A stretch of DNA of 64,000 nucleotides from Nosema muscidifuracis (lineage: Eukaryota > Microsporidia > Nosematidae): positions 62,001 through 126,000 of the forward strand of contig JAIOKI010000004.1 in assembly GCA_028335825.1 (NCBI GenBank), given 5' to 3'. Below the pieces are notes generated by a model, which searched no databases, was not told where the DNA came from, and worked only from the letters and a program-made list of their open reading frames with translations. Shown here one piece after another: positions 38,156 through 48,717 of this stretch; the first letter of the stretch is position 1; each line of letters begins with the position of its first letter. The position numbers and the translations under genes were made by a program.

Positions 38156-39520
38156 TTAATTAGAATTATCTTCGTAAACAATCGCTTCAAAATAATTTGA
38201 CACTGTAGTTTTAGTAGTACACAAATGACATTTTTCTTTTAAATAGTAAAAATATTCCCCAAGCAATTCTCTTCCTATAAAGTGTCCACATGAAAGTCTA
38301 AGACAGACACTTGATTTACCCACACTGTTTTCTGATGGTTTCTTAAAGGTATAATTTTTTAAATCTACTACAGTTGTAAATTCATGTAGTTTATCTTCAG
38401 CAATATTATTATTTATTAATTTTAACATTTCTTCTGATGAATCTAATTTTTCTTTCAACGATTTTAGCTTTAAATTTAAATGAAAATACTTTTGAATATT
38501 TTGAATTTCAATTTTATTTCTGTTTTTATCAATTTTCGTCATTTTAATTAATATTTCACAATTATAAGTCAATGAAAACAAATGTATCTGACTTAGCAAA
38601 AGATCAGTATTTTTATTATCAAAATATATTGGTTTATTCACGTATTTCTTAAAATCATTGCAAAAATTATTTATGGTATTAGTTTTTGGGAGTGTATATA
38701 AATGTAAAGATTCAAAAAAACTTACAAGATCATCCAATGAGGTAGGAAATTTAAAGCTAATATATATTTGTTGTAGTTTATCATTTATTTTTTCTTGTCC
38801 TGAAAAAAATAAAAAAATGCTGGGCTCTTTTGAATTCATCAACTCTAAAAATTTTCTCGAATTTTCGTAATATGGTAATTCATCATATAAATTATGAATA
38901 TTTTTATCTTTAGATAATTGGCAAAAAAATTCTGACATAAAAAGCAAATCCAATATTAAATATTTGTCAATAAGATTTTCGGTTTTAATGACTTTTCTAA
39001 CATTCAATTTAGATTTGTCATTAAAGTATTTGTATATATTGTTCAAAATTCTCTCATCGAATTTGCTATTAAACTTATAGTAAAGCTTAAGTAATAAAGT
39101 TAAACTTGGATTATCATATTTGGGATCACCAAACATTTGACCAAACTTAGATGAGAATTTTAGAATGGAATGAATCGAATTACTAAGAAGACTATTTTTA
39201 TATTCAGCTTTTTTATAAAGTATACATTCATCCATTTTAAAAGACATTAAATATAGAATTAATTCCTTACTATTATCTGATATAATGTCGTGCATATTCT
39301 CTAAAGTTTCAAATATATAATCTGTAATCATTTCTTTATTTGGATTTTTGTCTAATATATCTAAAAAAAATTCCTTATTGATAAAATCATGTTTCTTATC
39401 TAAAATATCTTTAATAGTTTTAAATACTAAAGTGTCTATAAAAGATTTATCCTTGGAAATATTCACATTTTCCAAATTTGATGTACTACAATAAAGTAGA
39501 GTTAAGTGAAAAAATATCAT
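38156..39520 (-). CDS. Secreted protein with C-terminal half-RING-like zinc motif
   Basis: 454 residues from the ATG in TTCCCTTATG (CCC start motif). MIFFHLTLLYCSTSN is a signal peptide. About 380 residues of helical, lysine-rich sequence without a known domain follow. Near the C-terminus (about 405-445) comes C-L-R-L-S-C-G-H-F with a C-H-L-C pair about 22 residues later, the layout of the second half of a RING/U-box-like finger (C.L.CGH ... C.LC). The usual first Cys pair is not visible, so this is either a one-zinc variant or a divergent RING. A signal peptide plus RING-like tail would suit a protein exported to the host, but that is inference. Confidence 0.65.
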   Translation of the reverse strand: MIFFHLTLLYCSTSNLENVNISKDKSFIDTLVFKTIKDILDKKHDFINKEFFLDILDKNPNKEMITDYIFETLENMHDIISDNSKELILYLMSFKMDECILYKKAEYKNSLLSNSIHSILKFSSKFGQMFGDPKYDNPSLTLLLKLYYKFNSKFDERILNNIYKYFNDKSKLNVRKVIKTENLIDKYLILDLLFMSEFFCQLSKDKNIHNLYDELPYYENSRKFLELMNSKEPSIFLFFSGQEKINDKLQQIYISFKFPTSLDDLVSFFESLHLYTLPKTNTINNFCNDFKKYVNKPIYFDNKNTDLLLSQIHLFSLTYNCEILIKMTKIDKNRNKIEIQNIQKYFHLNLKLKSLKEKLDSSEEMLKLINNNIAEDKLHEFTTVVDLKNYTFKKPSENSVGKSSVCLRLSCGHFIGRELLGEYFYYLKEKCHLCTTKTTVSNYFEAIVYEDNSN

Positions 39521-40763
39521 AAGGGAATTATACAAAAGTTTTATTTATATTAAAAAGATAAATTAAAAATTTTATATTTTAATCTAAATTATTAATCACG
39601 TAAAATATTATACACTCATAGTTACTCAGTTAAAATTTCAAACATATCATAAATTTTAATTAATTTATCAGATCAACTATTATATTGTTATTTTATTCAA
39701 ATTCAGCTATATTTTAAACTTATTAATTTATATATTTTATTAAAATTTTTATGTTTTGTTTTTAAATTTTTTTAATATCATATAATTTAATTTAATGAGT
39801 TACTTGTTTCTACTTAGAATCGTTCAATAGTCAGATTGATATCCTTTGGCAGGTCTAGCCCTTCACAGTTCTTGTTTACTGTGGTATTTTTACTGCTCAT
39901 AAGCTCAATTATTACTTTTGGCTCGTCCCCTGTTAATTTCATATAACAGATTAAAAAATATTATTTTTTCAATTTAATTGATAAAGATACTGAATAACGT
40001 TTAATTAATGTTCTTCATATATAAATCTATTATTTATGCGAAGAAATCAAAGCGAAATAGTTGAAAATGACATTTAATAATATATAAGAATAATAGTAGA
40101 GAAAATTAGATGATTGTAGAATTAGAGAAAACAATGAAATGTTACTTATTAGCATTTTACTAGTAAATGTTCAAAATAGCAGACTAAAAATTTTGTCTTT
40201 TTTAATGACATGAAATAATTTAATAAATAAGCATGTAAGTATTTTTAATTTATCTATAGCAATACTGACATACATTTTATCAAAGTATTCAACACCATTC
40301 TTTAAAATATTTCTTTTGAACATAAACGATAACACATGGAAGAAAGATCTGATATTAAGGATGTTGGTGTAATTGCGAGCATAATGTGTTTAAATGTAGA
40401 TGAGAATTAAAGCTCACGTATTAAATTTTGCTTAAACAAATAATTAGCTTCAAAGAAATTAAAAGTTAAAGAGTATAAAATTTTATCATAAATTTATAAA
40501 CAAATTAAGTTAAGTTTTTTAATTCTTAATTAAAGCAATACTAATATCTCACATTACTACATAAGATGATAATGTACTGAGTTTAAAAACATTACAAGAT
40601 TATATAATTGAATTGAAGTTTTACTTAGTTAAGAATGCATTATTTTTCTGAAACATCTTTTTTAATTATAATATAAAAAATTTAGAAATATTGACTAACC
40701 TGAAAAAGATTTTAAATGTAAGGAAATAACATTAATAACATAAAAAAATTAGTTGTTAATATT
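39521..40763. other. Gene-poor region with a GC-richer patch
   Basis: Mostly A/T-rich. 39814-39942 stands out by composition and is listed separately. A second short block at 40335-40410 reads as a 24-codon + strand frame. No complete gene supported. Confidence 0.4.
39814..39942 (-). other. Short ORF in a GC-richer patch (42 codons)
   Basis: The minus-strand frame starts MKLTGDEPKVIIELMSSKN and ends in DLPKDINLTIERF. It uses codons with G/C at third position (CTG, CCA, AAG, GAC, GGG) unlike any neighbour. No CCC motif. It could be a remnant of a transferred or mobile gene, or a small real gene. The family is not recognised. Confidence 0.25.
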
Positions 40764-41873
40764 TTAATCTATAGATAAATCTATATAACCACTTTCAATA
40801 AGCATATTATTATTCAAAATCTTAATTTTTATACGTTTATCTGATAATTTAAGAATTTCAGATGCTTTTATAATTATATTTAACAAATTATCAAGGTAAG
40901 AATAAATGAACGTAGAGATTTGAACTTGAGATTCAGTAAAAATAAAAATTTCTTCGTATTTTAAATCTACTAAATTATTACATTTGAGTTTGAAATTGTA
41001 AGAAATCGATCCTTTTAATTTTAAAGGTGACTTTGAAATATCAACAACATTAAATTTCTGAGTTGAATCCTGTAAATAATTAATTATATTTAACACATCC
41101 ATTATTAATAATCTTTTTTGAACTAAAAATTCAATATTATTATCTGTTATATCTTTTGTATAAATATTATTAGCATGTTTTTCCACAAATAATAAGATTA
41201 ATCTATTTATTTGATTAGGAAAATTATAAATGTTCTTTGTTTTAAGGACATACAATTTAGTAAAAAATAATTTGATTAATTTAATATTGTTATTGAAGAA
41301 TAATAAAACAAAATGTTGACTATTAAATAAATCTTGTTTTGTTTTTAACTGTTCAATAATTTTTTGTAAGTTACCATCACTTTCATTAAATTCAGACATA
41401 TTGGATTTAATAGTAAGTAAGTTCAATAAATGTGTATAATAACTTTTTTCATCACAATCACCAATTGGCATACTAATTTCAGTTCCTTCATAACTTGATA
41501 ATTTTAGATACATTATAGGAAACATGTATGTATATTTGGTATTTTCAGTTAAATTATATGTGTATTGAAAGATACATGGCAATCTTGTATTATTCTCAAA
41601 TACTTGTTTTTCAAAATGAATATATCTTTTCATTAAAATTCTATTCTGACTTATATAGCTTCTACAAGTTATAAATGCTCCAACACCTTTATTATTAGCT
41701 AAATCATTGACTTTAAGATCTATATTAAAAGTATTAAGTTTCTTGTATAGATTAAATTTTTCATCTATATCTAAATCAAAACTAAACATCTTTGTACAAA
41801 TTAATTTTATATTTTTATATTCTAGAGTATATAAGAACAAAAGATAAAGAAAAATCAGACACATTCTATACAT
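40764..41873 (-). CDS. Hypothetical secreted protein
   Basis: 369 residues; start in TTTTGCCCTTATG. MYRMCLIFLYLLFLYTLEY is a strong signal peptide. The mature protein has a beta-rich N-terminal half (for example MFPIMYLKLSSYEGTEISMP) and a helical middle, then SYNFKLKCNNLVDLKYEEIFIF and a final beta-rich stretch (KIKILNNNMLIESGYIDLSI). No known domain. Likely a lineage-specific secreted protein. Confidence 0.7.
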   Translation of the reverse strand: MYRMCLIFLYLLFLYTLEYKNIKLICTKMFSFDLDIDEKFNLYKKLNTFNIDLKVNDLANNKGVGAFITCRSYISQNRILMKRYIHFEKQVFENNTRLPCIFQYTYNLTENTKYTYMFPIMYLKLSSYEGTEISMPIGDCDEKSYYTHLLNLLTIKSNMSEFNESDGNLQKIIEQLKTKQDLFNSQHFVLLFFNNNIKLIKLFFTKLYVLKTKNIYNFPNQINRLILLFVEKHANNIYTKDITDNNIEFLVQKRLLIMDVLNIINYLQDSTQKFNVVDISKSPLKLKGSISYNFKLKCNNLVDLKYEEIFIFTESQVQISTFIYSYLDNLLNIIIKASEILKLSDKRIKIKILNNNMLIESGYIDLSID

Positions 41874-42999
41874 AAGGGCAAAATGTAGATTAAAAAATTA
41901 ATTTAGAATTAAATTAAATATTTAAAAAATTAATTTAAAATAAAATCGATTTATTAATAATAAATAGATTTATTTCAAGATAGAAAAATATGAATATATA
42001 GTTTATGTAATTGATCACTTTGAAAGCATTTCATTTTATTTGAATAAAATCTGTAAACTAATTACAGATGGTACATGATAGAGGAAACTAAAGATGTATT
42101 TTGAGACTTTCTCTCACATATAAGATGTGTAAGGAGTAAATAAAAAAAGCTATATTTTTTAATTTATTCGCGTCAATCTCAAATCTAATGACACAAAATA
42201 GAAAAATGAAAAAAGATACATAAAATGATATTTTTAAAAAAAGTAAACTGTGAGTCTCAGAAATATTATTCTTTAAATATATTTTAATTGCTATTGATTT
42301 TTAAATAAAAATAACGTAAATCAAAGGGGCAATAATTTCGAAATTTAAATATCAAAAAAAAATAATTAAATATTGTACTGACTTTACGAAAGCAGTCTGA
42401 GGATAATTTAAATTACTTAACAAAAAACTAAGGATAATGAATCTTAATAAGTTAATTATTAAATTTATATGAGTAAGAATATCTGTATATTAGACATATA
42501 CATAAAAATAAAAAATATGTATTTTGATTATTTACAACTATTAAAATGTTTTAATCTAACATGCAAATATTTTTTATTCCTTTATTTTGTTAAAAAATAT
42601 TTTTTTATCTTTTTAAGATAAATTATTTTACTAAATGGAAAGAAATTTTTCATAATAAATAAACCAGATATTTTATTTATAAATATGTATAATAAAATAA
42701 ATTAATTAAGTTTTAATTAAGAAAAGATAATCCAAAAAGATCTAATTAATATTAATTTACTATCAATTAAATATAGTAAAATAATCTTATTTAAAGTTAA
42801 AATAATATTAAGAATATATTTTTAATAATTATATTGTGTTTTATCTAATAAAAAAATTATTTTTATATTTTTTACATATAATAATTATAAATTATTTAAA
42901 AAATTAATAAATATGACGTTGTTTAATTTTATTAGAAATCATATGGAAATAAGCAATATTAGATTAACTTATTAAAATTTATTTATCTTTATAATAAAT
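41874..42999. other. AT-rich gene-free region
   Basis: No frame of note. The sequence is low complexity and leads into the repeat block upstream of the secreted-paralog array. Confidence 0.5.
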
Positions 43000-43430
43000 T
43001 TTCATTTTTAGAAATTTTTGATATTTATAATAAATTTTCTTTTTAGAAATTTTTGATCTTTATTTTAATTATATATTGAATTTTCTTTTGTAAAATTTAT
43101 TTATCTTTAATTTATCTTTATAATAAATTTTCATTTTAGAAATTTTTGATCTTTAATTTAATTTTCTTTTTAGAAATTATTTATCTTTATTTTAATTATA
43201 TATTGAATTTTCTTTTGTAAAATTTATTTATCTTTAATTTATCTTTATAATAAATTTTCATTTTAGAAATTTTTGATCTTTAATTTAATTTTCTTTTTAT
43301 CTTTAATTTATCTTTATAATAAATTTTCATTTTAGAAATTATTTATCTTTAATATAATTTTATAATTAATTTTCTTTTTTAGAAATTTTTGATCTTTAAT
43401 TAAATTTTATAAATAAACTTTTTTTAACCG
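43000..43430. repeat. Degenerate tandem repeats upstream of the secreted-paralog array
   Basis: At least six units built from TAATAAATTTTCATTTTAGA and AATTTTTGATCTTTA words, with a larger unit of about 120 bp (TATATTGAATTTTCTTTTGT onward) occurring twice. It reaches to within 20 bases of the first array gene. Confidence 0.8.
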
Positions 43431-43441
43431 TAAGGATAAAG

Positions 43442-44188
43442 ATGAAGCACATTATTTATTTTATTATTAATGTATTCTGTATAATTAATATACAATCAGG
43501 ACTAAAGAATAAAACTTTACCATTATGTTTGCAAAGGCGTTTCGTATATAATAAAAATTCAGAATATCCTAGATTTTTGAACCAATACGTACGTTCAAAT
43601 GATATTCAAAAAAATGAATTATTTGGTGACTCAGTATTAGAAGTTAAGACTGGAAATAATATCTTTTATTTAGCAGATGCCAAGATTAAATCTTTTGATA
43701 ATGTTGATTTATCAAAAAATGTGGTTTTGAATGATAATACAGAAATTTATATGAAAGAATGTTTTTTAGGTATTTTTCTTAAAGGAAAAAAAGATTTTTT
43801 TATATATGATGCAATTAATGTAATTTTTAAAGAAGGAAAATTGGTTTTTATATATGAATATGGAGCAAATGTTATAATTATGGATTCAAAGTATTACATG
43901 AAACATTCAAATGGTTATTACATTGTTAATCCTGATAAGGAATGGAATAAAAAATATATTCGAAAAGGAGATTTTAATATTATTGAATGCTCAAATGAAG
44001 AAGAATCTAGCAGTAGCAGTAGCAGTAGTAGTAGTAGTAGTAGTAGTAGTTCTAGTAGCAGTAGTTATAGTAGTTATAGTTATAGGTATAAATCTTGTCC
44101 ACCTGACAATCCAGATATGTTTAAAAATGCACCTGTATATACTAGTACTTATGAAAATGGTATACTTCGATTTGTAAGGAAAGAGTAA
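43442..44188 (+). CDS. Secreted paralog family, copy 1 (polyserine tail)
   Basis: 248 residues. Signal peptide 1-18, ending in the family motif C-I-I-N-I-Q-S-G. Residues about 66-165 form the shared module: LEVKTGNNIFYLADAKI, then VVLNDNTEIYM, FLKGKKDFFIYDAINV, YGANVIIMDSKYY, GYYIVNPDKE. It is unique in this set in having a run of exactly 20 serines (189-208), encoded by AGT/AGC/TCT triplets at 44006-44065, then a Tyr/Ser stretch and a Cys-Pro-Pro tail. Such Ser runs are often O-mannosylated or phosphorylated in secreted fungal proteins. The start lacks a CCC block. Function unknown. Confidence 0.75.
   Translation: MKHIIYFIINVFCIINIQSGLKNKTLPLCLQRRFVYNKNSEYPRFLNQYVRSNDIQKNELFGDSVLEVKTGNNIFYLADAKIKSFDNVDLSKNVVLNDNTEIYMKECFLGIFLKGKKDFFIYDAINVIFKEGKLVFIYEYGANVIIMDSKYYMKHSNGYYIVNPDKEWNKKYIRKGDFNIIECSNEEESSSSSSSSSSSSSSSSSSSSYSSYSYRYKSCPPDNPDMFKNAPVYTSTYENGILRFVRKE
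44006..44080 (+). repeat. AGT/AGC microsatellite encoding polyserine
   Basis: Twenty consecutive Ser codons (nine of them uninterrupted AGT), followed by TAT-AGT repeats, inside the first secreted-paralog gene. Expected to vary in length between strains. Confidence 0.95.
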
Positions 44189-45572
44189 TTAAAAATATTT
44201 TGAAATAAAATTTTATTATAAAAATTAAAATTTCGCTTTATAAATCACTTTTTTTTTAAAATATTTCTATCATGTTATATACAATAAAATTCTTAATCTT
44301 TTTATATTCATATCTTTATAAATAAATAATCTTTAAATATTCATATCTTAATAGATAAATAATCTTTTAACTGAAATAATTTTTTATTAATATAAAGGTC
44401 TAAGGATAGAATAATTTAAAAAAATTGCTGTAGGTCAAACAAGCTCATAAAATCATATAAAAAATATTATAAATATCATTAAGTTATAGTGAAAAAGAAA
44501 TAAACTTAAAAATCTTTGTAAATAGTTTTTTATAATATCATATGGCATGTTTAATTGTTAGAAATGTAGCTATAAATTTTTTTTGCTCTAAATATACATT
44601 TAATATTATCAATTCAAGTAAATAATTTATGACTCTTTTGATATTTTTAAATTATGAACACCGGTCTAAATTTTTTTATTAAAATTTTATACTTATAATT
44701 TGTTTAAAAATCTATTTAAACTTATTGAATTTATTTATACCTTAAATTAAGTTTAAATACTATATTTATTAAACATGTATATGAATCATCATTACAGTTT
44801 CATAATCAATTTAAAAGATTTGATTAGAGAAATTAGTTTTAAAACTAAGATAATGAATTTTTTTTATCCTTACACAAAATAATACCGTTTTTTTATTTCA
44901 ATAATTTTTTATAAGAGTATGAAGAATCTTAGAGAGAACCAGAATAATTATATTAATTACTTATAAGTATGTTAAAATAAACAATATTACAAAAAATAGA
45001 TTTTTTGAAATTAAATATTACTGTTTTAATACTATTTTTATCACATGAATAGCTATCATTTATAATATTAAGAGATTTCGTTTTTTTATCAAAACTTTAA
45101 TTCTGACATAAAAATCAACTTTTTTAAATTCTCATTACAATTTAATTGTTGCTTAATTCTTCAATTGAATATTTGTGATTTGAAATTTATAAACAGATTT
45201 TTTTATAAATATTTAAATAAATTTAATTCTTTTTACAATTATTTTATCTAAAATATTATTTTTCTATATAAAAAATTCAAAAAAAAACTTTAATTTAAAT
45301 AATTTCCCGATTTGGTATCACTCCTATATGTTTAATCCAAAAATGAAAATATTAAATCCATATTAATAATATATGATCATAATATTTGATTTATTCAAAT
45401 TTAAAATCAAAAAAACATTTTAACAACTAAAATGGCTATTTTTTAATTAAAAAATTTGAAAAAAAACAAAGCATGTTTAAATAAATGTTTTAATACTATA
45501 AAATTTATTACACATGATAAATATACCCCCTTTAAATTAATTTTTAACTAAAAAAATTTATTTACCCTCTAA
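44189..45572. other. Intergenic region inside the paralog array
   Basis: A/T-rich, no supported gene or clear paralog remnant. It ends in TTACCCTCTAAATG, the start motif of copy 2. Confidence 0.5.
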
Positions 45573-46127
45573 ATGATTTTTATATTAATTAGTCTAATTA
45601 AATGTATAACAGATATAAAACCCGGAAAATGGGATAGAAAAGGAATATATTTTTCTTTCAATTTTAGTTATAATGAAACATGTTATACAAGTAATGGATA
45701 CCAAATAACGTCCATAACATATAAGAAAAGTAGTGAAAATATTGATATAAATTTAATAGAAATTACTCTTAAAAATGGAAATAAGTTTCTTTTAGAAGAT
45801 GTAAAATTGGCTACTGATAAATTAGACTTTAATAGTAATATTAAATTCCAGGATAATTCAGAAATTATTCTTAATGAAGATTTTTTAAGTATCTTACTTA
45901 AGAATAATAAAAATGTATTCATACACAACGTTAAAAAAGTGGAAGAAAAAGATGATTATCTTCTTGTTGAACTTAATGCTGGTGAAAATATACGAATTAT
46001 GGATACAAAGAGATATAAATTTGAAGGAGATAATGTATATTGTATAAACTCAGATAACAAACGTATATATTCCTCAGAAAAAAAAATTCAACGTCAGATA
46101 AACTTATGTTATTTTTTTATCTTGTGA
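45573..46127 (+). CDS. Secreted paralog family, copy 2
   Basis: 184 residues as read. N-terminus MIFILISLIKCITDIKPG carries the family C-I-x-D-I-K-x-G motif. Module at about 62-165: ITLKNGNKFLLEDVKL, IKFQDNSEIIL, LLKNNKNVFIHNVKKV, NAGENIRIMDTKRY, VYCINSDN. The frame ends in an odd tail just after an A9 run (46078-46086). In the next frame, past the run, sequence to 46177 encodes a hydrophobic helix (LMLFFYLVIFLIVVGLIIYY) plus KRN, a typical membrane anchor. The real protein may therefore end in a transmembrane segment, with the A9 length wrong or variable. Confidence 0.75.
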   Translation: MIFILISLIKCITDIKPGKWDRKGIYFSFNFSYNETCYTSNGYQITSITYKKSSENIDINLIEITLKNGNKFLLEDVKLATDKLDFNSNIKFQDNSEIILNEDFLSILLKNNKNVFIHNVKKVEEKDDYLLVELNAGENIRIMDTKRYKFEGDNVYCINSDNKRIYSSEKKIQRQINLCYFFIL

Positions 46128-46177
46128 TTTTTTTGATAGTAGTTGGTTTGATAATTTATTACTTTAAACGAAATTAA

Positions 46178-47012
46178 AATATCATCTTTAAATATTTTTG
46201 TCAATAATGCTGTTGATTGATTTGCTTTCTTCCTACACGGGGTAAAATAATAAAATATTTTAAATACCTTTCAACAATAATAAAAGGGTACTCGACAATT
46301 TTATTAATCTTTTTATACTCTTTAAAATTTTGATCATTTATAGAATAAGTAATTAAATAAAAAAAATATACTCTTTAGGGAATAAAATAATATTAACTAT
46401 ATTAAAATCTTATTTTTATAGAACTAATATTATCATACCAAATAAATTATTTTTTAAAAATAATATGACGCCATATATTAATTTAATAAATTTGATGTTG
46501 ACCTTGTTTAAAAAATTAAAAATTTTATAACTAAATACTCATTGAAATAATTTCTTTAAAAGTCATATTTTAAAATTTTAAATATTTCCAAATTAAGTAA
46601 TATTTTATATTTAACGTAAAATAATTTATATTTTTAATTTCTTATTTTCAAATAAATTTTAAAAATTTAATTAAAGAATATTTAAAAAAAATTTTATTTA
46701 TTTTTTAATTAATTTTAAATGGATTATTGATTTTATATTTGAATAGAAATAAGTTTATTTATTAATATATCATATACCTAATTTTTAAATAAATAAATAT
46801 ATTTTTTTATAATAAATTTTATTTTTAAATAGATATATATATACTTTATTTTGATAATATATAAATAGACTTGTTTTTATAATAAATTTTATTTTTAAAT
46901 AGAGTTTATTTTTTTTAACTTATTTTTTAATATGAAGTGAACTTTATTTTTTTAAAAAAATTTAATTAAAAAATATTTTGTATAAATAAAGTTTTTTTGA
47001 ATCCCTCAAAAA
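46178..47012. other. Intergenic region inside the paralog array
   Basis: Very A/T-rich. TAATAAATTTTATTTTTAAA occurs twice near 46811 and 46880. No gene. It ends with AATCCCTCAAAAAATG, the start motif of copy 3. Confidence 0.55.
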
Positions 47013-47606
47013 ATGTTAGCTGCTATCTTATATATACCTTTATTATTATGCATATCTAATATTAAAATACATGATAATGAATACAGTTCATCCTGGGGAA
47101 GATGTTTAAGATCTGCATGTTTGGTAGTTACAAATGATGATTCTAATGATGAGATTTATAAAACTGAAATCTTCTCGTATTCTATAAAACTTTTTGATAA
47201 TGAAAATCCAAGTATAAAGTTATTTGTAAAAATTAATATTAACAATAAGACTTATATTTTGGAAGATGCAGATTTACATAAAAAAGCAATAGTAAAAATA
47301 GAAGACTATTTTGTGTTAACAGATGGAACTAAAATTTCATGTAAAAGCAAGCATTTATCTTTAAAATTAGCAGATAATGAAAGTGTGAAAATACATGGTG
47401 CTGATAAAGTCAGTGTTGATGGAGAAACTCTTGTCTTTGAGTTCAATTCAGGTGAAAAAATTGAGATTTTAAATACTAAGATTTATAAAGAAGAAGAAAA
47501 AGGAGTTTACAATGTAAATCCTGAAAAAAATGAGGTAAATAATCCAAAAATGTCTGATTTCGATGCATTTAGTGATATTGATATGAATAGATGTAATATT
47601 TTTTAA
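47013..47606 (+). CDS. Secreted paralog family, copy 3
   Basis: 197 residues; signal peptide MLAAILYIPLLLCISNIKI with the family C-I-x-N-I-K motif. Module at about 71-172: VKININNKTYILEDADL, FVLTDGTKISC, LKLADNESVKIHGADKV, NSGEKIEILNTKIY, GVYNVNPEKNE. The tail is short and acidic, with no hydrophobic anchor, so this copy is probably fully secreted. Start backed by a CCC block 8 bases upstream. Identity to the other copies is low but the spacing of the Gly/Asn turns is kept. Confidence 0.78.
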   Translation: MLAAILYIPLLLCISNIKIHDNEYSSSWGRCLRSACLVVTNDDSNDEIYKTEIFSYSIKLFDNENPSIKLFVKININNKTYILEDADLHKKAIVKIEDYFVLTDGTKISCKSKHLSLKLADNESVKIHGADKVSVDGETLVFEFNSGEKIEILNTKIYKEEEKGVYNVNPEKNEVNNPKMSDFDAFSDIDMNRCNIF

Positions 47607-48171
47607 TTAAATATTAATTTAACTCTTAAATATGAATAATTCATCTATTTTCTATGTTATATTAAATTTTAATTCAAACGTAATTGTTAATAGTTTTATT
47701 TTTGTTAGTGTCAGACATCCTAAAAAACTAGGATTCTTTTTATAAAATTTTTAAAATGTCAACAGTAATAATTAATTTGAAAAAAGGGGTTTTTGTCACA
47801 TTTTGAGGTAAATTTATATATGATGATGTCAACAAACACATTTTTAAATATCTGTCATTTATAAAGTAAAATATATAACATGAATAAATTTAAAATGTCA
47901 ATTTTTTTATAAATAATGGTTTAGGACTATAAAAAAATATAATATTTCATATATCAAAAAAATAGAAATTACGATCTGAATCACACTAATTTAAATAATT
48001 CACTAAGTTACTATTTAATTTCTTAATTGCACAATTTATATGCTATTTAAAAAAATTATATTTTGTTTATTTTTAATTAAATTTAAGATTATATTTTCAG
48101 AATTAGATAACATATAATATATTACTAAATAAAAAAATAAAAATATTTATTGGAAAAATAAAATCAGTACA
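47607..48171. other. Intergenic region inside the paralog array
   Basis: No gene. A slightly less A/T-biased stretch (47700-47860) contains TGTCAACA and GATGTCAACAAACA words but no frame. Confidence 0.45.
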
Positions 48172-48717
48172 ATGTCCTTAAATATGTTTATTATTTTATT
48201 TAGTAATATTTTCATTTATTGTCTATCTAGTATAAGATCAGGTCATGATATCTCAAATCATTTCATGTCTAAACACGTTAGATATTTCATAGAAACTAAT
48301 TTTTACGAATATGAAAAAAATATAAATATCAAATCTTACAGTATAATTAAACCTAAAAAAATAAAGAAAAACAAGTTTATTTTTTAGAAATTACGATAAA
48401 CAAAAATAAATTTATCTTTAAAGATGCTCAAGCTAACATTTCAGAAGTTATAAATGTTGGATTAAAATATAAATCTCAAAGATGGATCTTTATTGAGTGT
48501 TATTAATGATACTCTTATTATCACTTTAGGAAATATTAAAAATATAAAAATTTTTAATGTAATTTCAGTCACTATAAAAAATGAACTTCTTGTCTGTCTT
48601 TTTAATTCAGGTGAAAATATTTTTATTAAGAATTTTGAATATTTCAGGTTAGAAAATGGTTGTCTTAATATTTTTAGTATGATAATTTGTAATTTTGAAA
48701 ATGAATGTTTTTAGATA
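48172..48717 (+). pseudogene. Secreted paralog family, copy 4 (decayed)
   Basis: Starts as a 71-codon frame with signal peptide (MSLNMFIILFSNIFIYCLSS) and the S-I-R-S-G motif, then loses frame. The family module continues in other frames: EITINKNKFIFKDAQANI at about 48387-48440, then INDTLIITLGNIKNIKIFNV, LFNSGENIFIKNFEYFRLEN and LNIFSM at 48500-48680. At least two frame changes interrupt it, so the copy is broken unless the assembly is wrong. Module order matches the intact copies exactly. Confidence 0.75.

Noticed and set aside
43911-44177. 88-codon ORF in another frame with a Val/Ala run
   Set aside because: Shadow of the polyserine microsatellite (AGT repeats read out of frame).
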